A DNA stretch of 13,150 nt from CAYLLT01 sp964591605 (GTDB taxonomy: Bacteria > Planctomycetota > Phycisphaerae > UBA1845 > PWPN01). Location: positions 1 through 13,150 of the forward strand of contig CAZQEN010000213.1 in the NCBI GenBank assembly GCA_964591605.1, written 5' to 3'. Shown here piece by piece: positions 1 to 6,649 of the stretch; position 1 is the first letter of the stretch, and every line of letters starts with the position of its first letter. The notes below the pieces were generated by a model. It was not told the origin of the DNA. It made no database searches and saw nothing but the letters and a program-made list of their open reading frames with translations. A program made the position numbers and the translations under genes.

Positions 1-327
1 CGTGCCGTCGGCAAGGGCCGTGAGCCGGCCGCGGGTGTAGGTGATCTTGACCGTCCGGGCGCTGGCGGGCAGGGTGGCCTTTTCCTCGCGGTCGAGCAGA
101 ATGCGGTCTTTGAGGACGGCCAGGGTGTGCCCCTCGAACTGGATGAAGACGATGTCGCCCTCGCTCGAGATGGAGGCGGATCCGTCGATGACCGCGCTGA
201 CGGCGCGGCCGTTGACCGTCAGGTTCAGCGAGGTTCGATTCGTCTGGTTGTTCCGGCAGCCGGAGGTGATAACAAGCAGTGCGGCCAGGGCGGCCGCCCG
301 TCCACTGTGCGATAGCATTCTGCGCAT
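1..327 (-). CDS. Putative lipoprotein, C-terminus cut by window edge
   Basis: The reverse strand is open from an ATG at 327 to the window edge, 109 codons, with no stop seen, so the protein is partial. The N-terminus is a classic lipoprotein signal: basic MRRM start, an Ala/Leu-rich core at about residues 11-20, and a lipobox ITSGC with the lipidated Cys at residue 24. It should therefore be exported and membrane-anchored. The rest alternates polar and hydrophobic residues (NGRAVSAVIDG, GDIVFIQFEGH), which suggests a beta-rich soluble domain. I recognise no family. A GAGG at 336-339 lies 8 bases before the ATG and supports this start; a second in-frame ATG is at 318. It lies 54 bases after the phosphodiesterase gene on the same strand and is probably co-transcribed with it. 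Confidence 0.7.
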   Translation of the reverse strand, partial: MRRMLSHSGRAAALAALLVITSGCRNNQTNRTSLNLTVNGRAVSAVIDGSASISSEGDIVFIQFEGHTLAVLKDRILLDREEKATLPASARTVKITYTRGRLTALADGT

Positions 328-381
328 CCTGCGTTCCTCAGTCTTCGTCGCCGGGCTCGATCCACGGCCGGCGCATGCCCA

Positions 382-2115
382 TCATTCGAGATAACCCAGA
401 TCCGACAACCGCCGGGTGAGGGCCGCCTTCTCGGCTTCGCTGTAGACCTCCTCATGCTCGGTGACGGTGGCGGCCTGCGGGGGCTCAAACTCGACGGTGA
501 GCCGCGTGTCGAACAGCTCCGTCAGGGCCTGGCCCTCCATGTCCAGCGGCACGCGAAGCCCGACCGCCGCGAGGATGGTGGGGGTGACATCCGCGATATT
601 GGCGCGGATGGTCGCGCCGCGGCGGACGTGCGGACCGTTCACGATGAGAATGCCCTCCACCCGGTGCGTGCCCTCCATCCGCGAGGCCGAGCACCAGCGC
701 ACGGGGTGCGAGCCGCGGATCTTGCGCACGACGGCCAGGCCCGGGTACGGCACCAGCAGCAGGTCGGGCAGCCACGGCTGCTCTTCGCGGCTGCAGCGGT
801 AGAGCTCCTCGGTCTTGTGCACTTCTGGGAAGACCTGGATGGTTTCGCCCTGCGGGTTGCGGCAGGTGACGCGGAGGAACCGCTGGCGCAGATCGTCGCG
901 GATGCGCTCGTAGTCGGCCGGATCGACCAGCCCGCCCGGCTGGCGGCCCTTCAGGCTGATGTAGAGGAAGCCGTAAATCCCCGCGTGCATCACGCAGGCC
1001 TGCGTCCGCGACCAGTCGAGATCGAGCTCGTGCTCGATGCCCAAGTTGGCGGCGAAGCGCTTGGTGGTTTTGCCGCGCATGCGGTCGATCATGCGCTGGG
1101 CCCGGCGCTTGGCCTGGGTGACGCGGCTCTTGATCCGCAGGTAGCCCCACTGCTCGAGCAGCAGGTTGGGCTGGGCCTTGCCGTCGAGGCTGCCGTGCCC
1201 GTGATCGGACATGATCACGATCATGGCGTTGTGCCGGCGGGCGTAGGCGGTCAGGTCGCCCAGGACGGTGTCGAGCTCCTCGAAACAGCGGGCGGCCATC
1301 TCGGCCCGGCGGGGATGCTGGCCGGCCGTCTTGGGGTCCAGGTACTTCCAGGCCTTGTGCTGGAGGTTGTCGACCAGCTTGTAGAGCACCATGAGCACGT
1401 CCCAGCCGTAGCGGTCGCCGCAGTGCGTCGCCAGCTCACAGCCCTGGCCGAAGCTCCGCTCGATGAAGTGCAGATTGCGCTGGAAGAGCTCATCGCCGCC
1501 GAAGGTTTTGCGCTGCCAGTCGGAGCGGTAGCTGTAATCGGGCCACTTGCGGAGGATCTCTTCCTTGAGCTCGCGGGGATAGGTGAAATCCTTCTCGATG
1601 CTGGGCGTCTCGAAGCCCGAGATCATGAAACCGTTGACCTTGCGGGGCGGATAGGTCATCGGCACATTGATCGAGCCCACGCGGAAGCCCTTCTCGCTGA
1701 GGAGCTCCCAGATGGTCTTCTCGCGGATCTCGTAGGTGCTGTTGAACGAGAGCTGGTTGGTGCGGACGTCGTATTTTTCGAAGTCGACGATGCCGTGCCG
1801 GCCGGGGCCCTTGCCGGTCATGAATGTCGTCCACGCGGCCGGCGTGATCGGTGGTTTGGTCGAGTCGAGGATGCCCGAAGTGCCCGTCTCGATGAGGTGC
1901 CTGAGGTTGGGCATGCGCCCGGCCTCGACCAGAGGGGTGAGCACGTCGAAGGTGGCCCCATCGAGGCCGATGATCAGGACGCGCTCGGCGAGGGCCGGCA
2001 ACTCGCGCCGGGCGTCGCCGGACGGCAGATGGCCGGCGGATACCACATCTCCGTTCGGTCCCGCCGGGGCCTTGCCGGACACGACTTCCAGATTGGTCTG
2101 CACTGCGCTCTCCAT
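382..2115 (-). CDS. Type I phosphodiesterase / nucleotide pyrophosphatase-like hydrolase (alkaline phosphatase superfamily)
   Basis: The 577-aa protein carries the full metal-ligand pattern of the type I phosphodiesterase / nucleotide pyrophosphatase branch (PF01663-like). Visible residues are D52 in IIGLDGATFD, the predicted Thr nucleophile T91 in PPITPAAW followed by FMTGKGPGRHGI, D249 and H253 in LVDNLQHKAW, D304 and H305 in MSDHGHG, and H484 in EGTHRVEG. Such enzymes hydrolyse phosphodiester or phosphate-monoester bonds with two metal ions, usually Zn; the substrate cannot be read from sequence. There is no signal peptide or membrane segment, so a cytoplasmic location is likely. Residues 1-40 are a low-complexity leader before the fold. 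A GGAG 8 bases upstream supports the ATG at 2115. It lies 104 bases after the BFD-like gene on the same strand; a TTGACG (2210-2215, minus) sits in that gap, but I see no convincing -10. Confidence 0.9.
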   Translation of the reverse strand: MESAVQTNLEVVSGKAPAGPNGDVVSAGHLPSGDARRELPALAERVLIIGLDGATFDVLTPLVEAGRMPNLRHLIETGTSGILDSTKPPITPAAWTTFMTGKGPGRHGIVDFEKYDVRTNQLSFNSTYEIREKTIWELLSEKGFRVGSINVPMTYPPRKVNGFMISGFETPSIEKDFTYPRELKEEILRKWPDYSYRSDWQRKTFGGDELFQRNLHFIERSFGQGCELATHCGDRYGWDVLMVLYKLVDNLQHKAWKYLDPKTAGQHPRRAEMAARCFEELDTVLGDLTAYARRHNAMIVIMSDHGHGSLDGKAQPNLLLEQWGYLRIKSRVTQAKRRAQRMIDRMRGKTTKRFAANLGIEHELDLDWSRTQACVMHAGIYGFLYISLKGRQPGGLVDPADYERIRDDLRQRFLRVTCRNPQGETIQVFPEVHKTEELYRCSREEQPWLPDLLLVPYPGLAVVRKIRGSHPVRWCSASRMEGTHRVEGILIVNGPHVRRGATIRANIADVTPTILAAVGLRVPLDMEGQALTELFDTRLTVEFEPPQAATVTEHEEVYSEAEKAALTRRLSDLGYLE

Positions 2116-2219
2116 GGGATCTGCTCCGCAAGCGGCTCGGCACCGCGCCAGGCCTACCCCCGCCCCGGGCCACGTCCTGCGCCTGACAGTGTCGCAGGAT
2201 TTTCGGCCACGTCAACAAT

Positions 2220-2522
2220 TCAGAACTGGTTGCGTGGCTGCTTTGTCTGGATGTACTCCTGGCGCTTCTTTGCGTACTGCTGCGGGGTCATGTCGGCCAG
2301 ATCGGCCTGCGGGACCGTATCGGCGGAGATTCCGGGGGCGGCATGCTGCTGCGAGTGCTCGAAAAGCCGCTTGAGAATGGGGATACACCAGCCGCAGCCC
2401 GTCCCCGCGCCCAGGCACTCGGACAACTGGCTGGCCCGCTGCAGGCGGTGGCGCTGCGCGAAGCTCCACAGCTTGCGCAGCGGGACGCCGTAGCAGTAGC
2501 AGATCTTGTCATCCGGTCCCAC
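2220..2522 (-). CDS. BFD-like [2Fe-2S]-binding protein
   Basis: The protein has 100 residues and four cysteines in the arrangement of bacterioferritin-associated ferredoxin-like domains: C8-x-C10, 32 residues, then C43-x-x-C46 (ICYCYG and GTGCGWCIP). An extra Cys is at 36. In this family the four Cys bind one [2Fe-2S] cluster. Known members mobilise iron from bacterioferritin or occur as modules in NifU, nitrite reductase and copper chaperones. The tail after residue 60 is polar and unlike any motif I know. The only start in frame is GTG at 2522; no ATG lies upstream in frame. No Shine-Dalgarno is visible. Instead a perfect TATAAT ends 6 bases before the GTG, pointing to a leaderless mRNA. 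No bacterioferritin gene is in the window, so the physiological partner is unknown. Confidence 0.85.
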   Translation of the reverse strand: MGPDDKICYCYGVPLRKLWSFAQRHRLQRASQLSECLGAGTGCGWCIPILKRLFEHSQQHAAPGISADTVPQADLADMTPQQYAKKRQEYIQTKQPRNQF

Positions 2523-2528
2523 GTTGTC

Positions 2529-2534
2529 ATTATA
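2529..2534 (-). promoter_or_regulatory. TATAAT -10 box of the BFD-like gene, leaderless arrangement
   Basis: The reverse strand reads TATAAT here, a perfect sigma70 -10, with 6 bases (GACAAC) before the GTG start. Usual spacing would place the transcription start on the first base of that GTG. No good -35 is seen about 17 bases further up; that region instead holds an inverted repeat. Confidence 0.55.
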
Positions 2535-2551
2535 ACCGCTTGGCGGCGGGG

Positions 2552-2569
2552 ACGGAGTGCCGACTCCGT
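2552..2569. repeat. Short inverted repeat in the BFD promoter region
   Basis: ACGGAGT, GCCG, ACTCCGT forms a 7-bp stem with a 4-base loop. It lies about 18 bases upstream of the -10 of the BFD-like gene, about where a -35 element would be. It could be an operator or a dispersed hairpin element; the sequence alone does not decide. Confidence 0.4.
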
Positions 2570-2598
2570 GGAGCGCGAGGCGGCGGCGGACAGAGCAG

Positions 2599-2681
2599 GT
2601 CCGGCCCGGCAGGCCGGACCTACGTTGTCCGGCCCGGCAGGCCGGACCTACGTGGTCCCGTGCGGCCGGCGGGATGTACCG
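2599..2681. repeat. REP-like hairpin repeats left of the assembly gap
   Basis: Two 28-base units in tandem (2599-2626 and 2627-2654) differ only at the last base. Each contains GTCCGGCC, CGGCA, GGCCGGAC, an 8-bp perfect stem with a 5-base loop. The second unit runs on into a 27-base tail to 2681 with a TCCCG/CGGGA stem. The stretch from 2627 to 2681 recurs identically at 2782-2836. This has the look of a dispersed REP-type element; no protein is encoded, although several frames stay open through it. Confidence 0.75.
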
Positions 2682-2781
2682 NNNNNNNNNNNNNNNNNNN
2701 NNNNNNNNNNNNNNNNNNNNNNNNNNNNNNNNNNNNNNNNNNNNNNNNNNNNNNNNNNNNNNNNNNNNNNNNNNNNNNNNN
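2682..2781. other. Assembly gap of exactly 100 N
   Basis: A run of exactly 100 N, the conventional scaffold-gap length, so the true size is unknown. Both sides end in the same 55 bases. Any protein start called within or before the gap is unreliable. Confidence 0.97.
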
Positions 2782-2836
2782 GTCCGGCCCGGCAGGCCGG
2801 ACCTACGTGGTCCCGTGCGGCCGGCGGGATGTACCG
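2782..2836. repeat. Right-hand copy of the 55-base repeat
   Basis: Base-for-base copy of 2627-2681: a REP-like hairpin unit plus the 27-base tail. Its last base is the first base of the GGGAGG Shine-Dalgarno of the membrane-protein gene starting at 2851, so the hairpin lies in that gene's immediate leader. Confidence 0.8.
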
Positions 2837-2850
2837 GGAGGCAGGAGCGG

Positions 2851-3396
2851 ATGGTGCCGCAGAATGATTTCGATCCGACCCGGGCGCCGCCGGATACGGG
2901 CCATCCGCTGCGTGAGTACCTCCAGCCGCCCGCGTACCTGGGGGGAATCGCGGTGCTGCAGTTCGCGCTGGCCGCGCTGAGCGCATCGCTGCTGCTGTTT
3001 TCGAGCCGCCGAGCGGGCGGGCCCGGCCCGGTACTGCAGGCCGCGTCGATCGGGCTGACGGCGACTCTGCTGGGCGCATCGGGCGTGGGACTGGTGCGCA
3101 GGAAGGGGTGGGGCTGGTGGCTGACAGCGGCGCTCTACTACTGCGTTTTCTTCAACCTGCCGGTGAATCTGATTCTCTGGACCACCCGCCGGAACCCATT
3201 CAGCCTGCCGGTTCAGCTCGTCACGTTTGGCCTGGCGGTCGCCGTTCTGGTGTGCCTGACGCGGCCCGAGCTGCTCCGCTTCATCCGCTTCAACACGCCT
3301 GACGGGCGGCCTGCGCGCCGCACGATGGCCTCCCCGGTCTGGGCCGGCGCCGGCTGGTCCGTGCTTCACCTGGTCATCGCCCTGGTGCGCGGCTGA
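2851..3396 (+). CDS. Small multi-pass membrane protein of unknown function
   Basis: The protein has 181 residues, with an N-terminal polar segment of about 27 residues rich in Pro and Asp. Hydrophobic helices follow at about residues 31-50, 63-81, 87-109 and 119-137, and a weaker one at 163-179. That gives four or five membrane spans with short Arg-rich loops (RRKGWGWW, TTRRNPF). I recognise no family or catalytic motif. The ATG at 2851 is chosen because GGGAGG at 2836-2841 is 9 bases upstream and because everything before it is repeat and gap. The frame stays open back through the gap, so automatic callers may extend it wrongly. ychF follows on the same strand after 141 bases but has its own promoter. 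Confidence 0.72.
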   Translation: MVPQNDFDPTRAPPDTGHPLREYLQPPAYLGGIAVLQFALAALSASLLLFSSRRAGGPGPVLQAASIGLTATLLGASGVGLVRRKGWGWWLTAALYYCVFFNLPVNLILWTTRRNPFSLPVQLVTFGLAVAVLVCLTRPELLRFIRFNTPDGRPARRTMASPVWAGAGWSVLHLVIALVRG

Positions 3397-3422
3397 GCCG
3401 AGCATCCGCAATCGGCAATGGT

Positions 3423-3450
3423 TTGACCGCCCCACCGCCCGCCTTACAAT
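3423..3450 (+). promoter_or_regulatory. Sigma70-type promoter for ychF
   Basis: TTGACC (3423-3428), a 16-base spacer and TACAAT (3445-3450) each match the consensus at 5 of 6 positions. Transcription would start near 3457, giving a leader of about 80 bases before the ATG at 3538. Confidence 0.6.
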
Positions 3451-3455
3451 CGACC

Positions 3456-3512
3456 GCACGGAACCGGAAACCACAGCCTGGTCGTCTTCTGCATGTGCTC
3501 CGTGCCTGTGGT
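3456..3512 (+). promoter_or_regulatory. Structured ychF leader with two competing 7-bp helices
   Basis: GCACGGA (3456-3462) pairs perfectly with TCCGTGC (3499-3505), and ACCACAG (3470-3476) pairs perfectly with CTGTGGT (3506-3512). The helices are interleaved, so they form either a pseudoknot or, more likely, two alternative folds. No known riboswitch class was recognised. Confidence 0.35.
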
Positions 3513-3537
3513 GAACGACCTGAGAGGAACCACTTCG

Positions 3538-4602
3538 ATGCGCATCGCCTTCGTAGGCCCCCCCCAGAGCGGGAAGTCGACGCTCTTCCGCGCGGTCACC
3601 GGCCACGCGCCCGGGCCACAGCACGTCCCCGGCGAGCAGCTCGCCGTGGTCAAGGTGCCCGACCGCCGGCTCGACTATCTCGAAAAGCTCTACAAACCCA
3701 AGAAGTACACCGAGGCGACGATGGATTGCCTGGACGTGCCCGGCTTCTCGCACGAGACGAGCGCGCAGCAGACGGAGTTCCGCAAGACGCTGCCCAGCGT
3801 ACGCAAATGCGATGCCCTGGTGGCCGTCGTCCGGGCCTTCGAGAACCCGAGCGTCCCCCCCTACCGCAACCGCGTCGATCCGAAGGCCGACCTCGAAGAG
3901 CTGATGACGGAGCTCATTTTCAACGACCTCGAAACGGTCACCACGCGGGTGGAGCGTCTTGAAAACGCCCTCAAGAAACCGACCCGCACGCACGAGCAGG
4001 AAAAACGCGAGCTCGACCTGATGAAACGCTGTCAGGCGGCACTGGAGGCGGAGAAACCGCTCTCCAGCGCGATTCACTCCGAGGAGGAGCGCAGGGCCGT
4101 CTCGAGCTTTCAGTTTCTCACCGAGCTGCCGCTCATCGTGGTGATCAACGTCGCTGAAAAAGATGCGGCGGCCGCACCGGCGTTCACCTGGCCGCACGCC
4201 AGAACCACCATTTCCCTCTGCGCGGAAACGGAGGAACAGATCGCCCAGCTCGATCCGGCCGACCGCAAGGCGTTTCTCGACGACCTGGGGGTGGCCGAGC
4301 CCGCAAAAGACCGCCTCGTCAAGGCGTGCTACGACGCGGTCGGACTCATCTCGTTCCTGACGTGCGGGGAGGACGAGGTCCGGGCCTGGTCGATCAAGAA
4401 AGGCAGCGACGCCGTCGAGGCCGCGGGCAAGATCCACACCGACATCGCCCGCGGCTTCATCCGCGCGGAAACCGTCAGCTACGACGACCTGGTCGCCCAC
4501 ACCGACATGAAGGGCGCCAAGGCGGCCGGGAAAGTCCGCCTCGAGGGTAAGACCTACATCGTCCAGGACGGGGACGTCATCAATTTCCGGTTCAACGTCT
4601 GA
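3538..4602 (+). CDS. ychF: YchF/OLA1-family NTPase, divergent
   Basis: The protein has 354 residues, close to the usual length of about 363. The P-loop is GPPQSGKST (7-15), the G3-like motif is DVPGF (66-70), and a NVAE motif (204-207) takes the place of the NKxD of GTPases; that change is known to favour ATP in this family. A coiled-coil-like segment lies at about 120-185. The C-terminus matches the YchF TGS domain: GKIHTDIARGFIRAETVSY, then GKVRLEGKTYIVQDGDVINF and a final RFNV. YchF proteins bind ribosomes and act in translation and stress control. The switch regions differ from the canonical family: GLPNVGKST is replaced, the NFPFCTIEPN-type segment is absent, and DIAGL has become DVPGF. 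The ATG at 3538 follows AGAGGA at about 9 bases; in-frame codons back to 3493 are less likely. A run of eight C lies in the P-loop codons. Confidence 0.92.
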   Translation: MRIAFVGPPQSGKSTLFRAVTGHAPGPQHVPGEQLAVVKVPDRRLDYLEKLYKPKKYTEATMDCLDVPGFSHETSAQQTEFRKTLPSVRKCDALVAVVRAFENPSVPPYRNRVDPKADLEELMTELIFNDLETVTTRVERLENALKKPTRTHEQEKRELDLMKRCQAALEAEKPLSSAIHSEEERRAVSSFQFLTELPLIVVINVAEKDAAAAPAFTWPHARTTISLCAETEEQIAQLDPADRKAFLDDLGVAEPAKDRLVKACYDAVGLISFLTCGEDEVRAWSIKKGSDAVEAAGKIHTDIARGFIRAETVSYDDLVAHTDMKGAKAAGKVRLEGKTYIVQDGDVINFRFNV

Positions 4603-4662
4603 ATGGGACCGGGGAACACGCAAAACCCGCGGATGGAGCATTCATTCGCGGTCGTTTCCGAT

Positions 4663-4710
4663 GATTCCGTACCACGAACGCGCAACTTCTTCTTTTCCTG
4701 GCACGGAATC
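4663..4710. repeat. Inverted repeat between convergent genes
   Basis: GATTCCGT (4663-4670) and ACGGAATC (4703-4710) are perfect 8-base inverted copies separated by 32 bases. They lie between the ends of ychF and the GH3-family gene, which converge. A shared terminator-like structure is possible, but the loop is long and there is no clear T-tract after the stem. Confidence 0.4.
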
Positions 4711-4730
4711 TCACGCAGAGGCGCGGTCGC

Positions 4731-6476
4731 CTATCTCGCCGTTCCGCCTGCCGCAGATCCGGACGTCTCTGATTCAGGTCCGGCCCGCGGTCCGGGGGAG
4801 GCGGCCGGAAAGGCGTCGTCTTCGCCCGGGCGGGAGAAGAGGTAGCGGTGCTTGTACTGCTCGTTGCCTTTCCTGGCCCGCTCGGCCTGCTGGCGGTCCC
4901 ACGCGGCCAGAAAGCCGGGTGGAAGCAGGTTCGGCCGGATGGGCCCGAGCCGGCCGCTGCTGCGCTTGGCGGCGTACTCGATGTTGAGGCCCCGCAGCTC
5001 CTCGTCCAGCCGCCCCGTCAGCCGATCGGCACTGTCATCTGGAGCCCAATCCTCCTGTTCGAGGTGCAGCGTATAGAAGGGAGTCTGCGCCCACTGAGGG
5101 GCGAGCACGAACGTCGAGACACCCCGGCCGGTCTGGCGGGCCACCGCCGTCATGGCGAGGATGACCTGGTGCTCGGTCAGCTTCTCGCCGCTCATCGACG
5201 CGGTGTGGGCGCCCTTGCTGAGGAATTCGAGCACCGGCGCCTGGTTCTCGTACCCGACGACGCGCACCAGGTCGCCGATGTCGTAGCGATAGAGCCCGGA
5301 CGAAGTGGTCAGCAGGATGAAGTATTCCTGGCCGACCTCCAACTCGTGGGACCGCAGCACTCTGGGTGACGGCTCCTCCATCGCGTCACGCGGCACAAAC
5401 TCGTAGAACTGGCTCGTCACCTCCAGGATGCCGGCCGGCGTGGCATCGTGGACGGGGATGGTCATGCGGCCTTCGCTGGCCAGCAGACCGATGTCGCGCA
5501 CGGGGACGTCGCCGAAGTATTCGGGGAACTCGCGCAGATGGAGGCCCATCGTCCCGCCGGTCCAGTTGGCCAGAAAGCCCAGGTTCCAGTAGTGCCTGGG
5601 CAGCAGCCGTCCGTGATCCGAGACCATCCGCTCGAGCTCACGGGACCGCGCCGGATCCGGCCTCATGCGCCGCGCCAGGATCGCCCGCACGTCCGCGGAT
5701 ACGGGCAGATCCGGCCAGAGCGTTCCGTCGTGCACGTCGCGGATGATCTGCTCGCGGTGGGCGTCGGCGGTGCGGGCCAGCTTGAGCTGCGTGGCCGGGC
5801 TGGCGGTGATCAGGAAGGCCACGTCGGCGGGCACGGAAAGCCGCATGATCGTGTAGTACTTGGCGGCCGGATCCTCGATGCGTGCCAGGCAGGGCGGCGT
5901 CACGTAATACTTGCGCACGAGGAGCTTCTGAGTGGCCGCCATCAGCCCGGTGATCGCCCCGCAGGGAATGCCCGCGGCTGTGCGCGATTCGTCCATGCGC
6001 GAGGTCACCTGTGCGATCGGGCGCAGAAACGCCTGCGGATGGTCGAGCAGGGCCTTGATGCCGAATGCGTTCCATCCGGCGCGGTACTCGTTGAGAAACG
6101 CCCGCGTGACCGGGATGTACTTGGGCTCGGCCGTCGTTCCGCTGGTCAGGGCGAACATGAGCACGCGCTGCCGCCCGCCGAACATGGCCGACATCTCGCC
6201 GGCCTTGACCCGCTCGATGTAGGGAGCGTGATCCTCGTAGCGTAGGATCGGCACGCGGCGGACGAAGTCGGCGTAGGAGCCGATCTGATCGAAGCGATAG
6301 TCCTGCCCGAACGCCGAGTCCGCATTACGCCGGATCTTCGCCAGCAGCACCTGCTCCTGCCGCCGTGTGGCGTCGCGCGTCGCCTCCATGAACCGCGCGA
6401 ACACCCGCCGCGCATGATGAACGGCGACCACGAAGAGGGCCCGGTCGACCAGCGTGGGGCGATGCATGGGTCGCAT
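4731..6476 (-). CDS. GH3 auxin-responsive promoter family protein (acyl-adenylating enzyme)
   Basis: A 581-residue protein (from the ATG at 6476) of the GH3 family, PF03321, related to plant acyl-acid amido synthetases. Motif order fits the ANL adenylating superfamily: TSGTTAEPKYIP (111-122) is the ATP-phosphate loop, LLASEGRM (331-338) the second motif, YRYDIGDLVRV (397-407) the nucleotide-ribose motif, and SGEKLTEHQV (429-438) follows. The end has the family-like NLLPPGFLAAW and QYKHRYLF, then a Pro/Gly/Ser tail of about 30 residues. Members activate a carboxylic acid with ATP and usually join it to an amino acid; the bacterial substrates are unknown. It is cytoplasmic, with no signal or membrane span. 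No good Shine-Dalgarno is seen; ATG at 6476 or 6467, or GTG at 6530, are all possible. It lies 173 bases after nifS on the same strand. Confidence 0.88.
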   Translation of the reverse strand: MRPMHRPTLVDRALFVVAVHHARRVFARFMEATRDATRRQEQVLLAKIRRNADSAFGQDYRFDQIGSYADFVRRVPILRYEDHAPYIERVKAGEMSAMFGGRQRVLMFALTSGTTAEPKYIPVTRAFLNEYRAGWNAFGIKALLDHPQAFLRPIAQVTSRMDESRTAAGIPCGAITGLMAATQKLLVRKYYVTPPCLARIEDPAAKYYTIMRLSVPADVAFLITASPATQLKLARTADAHREQIIRDVHDGTLWPDLPVSADVRAILARRMRPDPARSRELERMVSDHGRLLPRHYWNLGFLANWTGGTMGLHLREFPEYFGDVPVRDIGLLASEGRMTIPVHDATPAGILEVTSQFYEFVPRDAMEEPSPRVLRSHELEVGQEYFILLTTSSGLYRYDIGDLVRVVGYENQAPVLEFLSKGAHTASMSGEKLTEHQVILAMTAVARQTGRGVSTFVLAPQWAQTPFYTLHLEQEDWAPDDSADRLTGRLDEELRGLNIEYAAKRSSGRLGPIRPNLLPPGFLAAWDRQQAERARKGNEQYKHRYLFSRPGEDDAFPAASPGPRAGPESETSGSAAGGTAR

Positions 6477-6594
6477 CTTAACGCGGTCACCGCGGCGAGC
6501 GAACCCGCGAAGTCGAGGAAGACAATGCACGAGCGCTGTCCGCCCTCACCAGCAGGCAAGATTGGTCGGGCCACTTCAGCGTGATTCAGGACGA

Positions 6595-6610
6595 CCGGAT
6601 CCGGATCCGG
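6595..6610. promoter_or_regulatory. 16-bp perfect palindrome upstream of the GH3-family gene
   Basis: CCGGATCCGGATCCGG is perfectly self-complementary over 16 bp. It lies 39 bases after the nifS stop and about 120 bases before the GH3 start, followed on the plus strand by a run of eight C (6617-6624). It could be an operator or a transcript-end hairpin. Confidence 0.35.
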
Positions 6611-6649
6611 CCATTGCCCCCCCCGAAGGACGAATAGGACTGTGCGCAC

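Noticed and set aside
454..2493. Long open frame antisense to the phosphodiesterase
   Set aside because: It mirrors a gene with complete catalytic residues; high GC third positions keep the opposite strand free of stops. No motif or start signal.
2599..2836. CRISPR array
   Set aside because: Units are directly tandem or separated only by a fixed tail and a gap; no variable spacers and no cas genes.
2803..4641. 612-codon open frame antisense to ychF
   Set aside because: It lies opposite a clear YchF gene and runs through a repeat and another gene; composition artefact.
6146..6649. 167-codon minus-strand frame overlapping the GH3 N-terminus
   Set aside because: Mostly inside the GH3 gene in another frame; the non-overlapping part has no motif.
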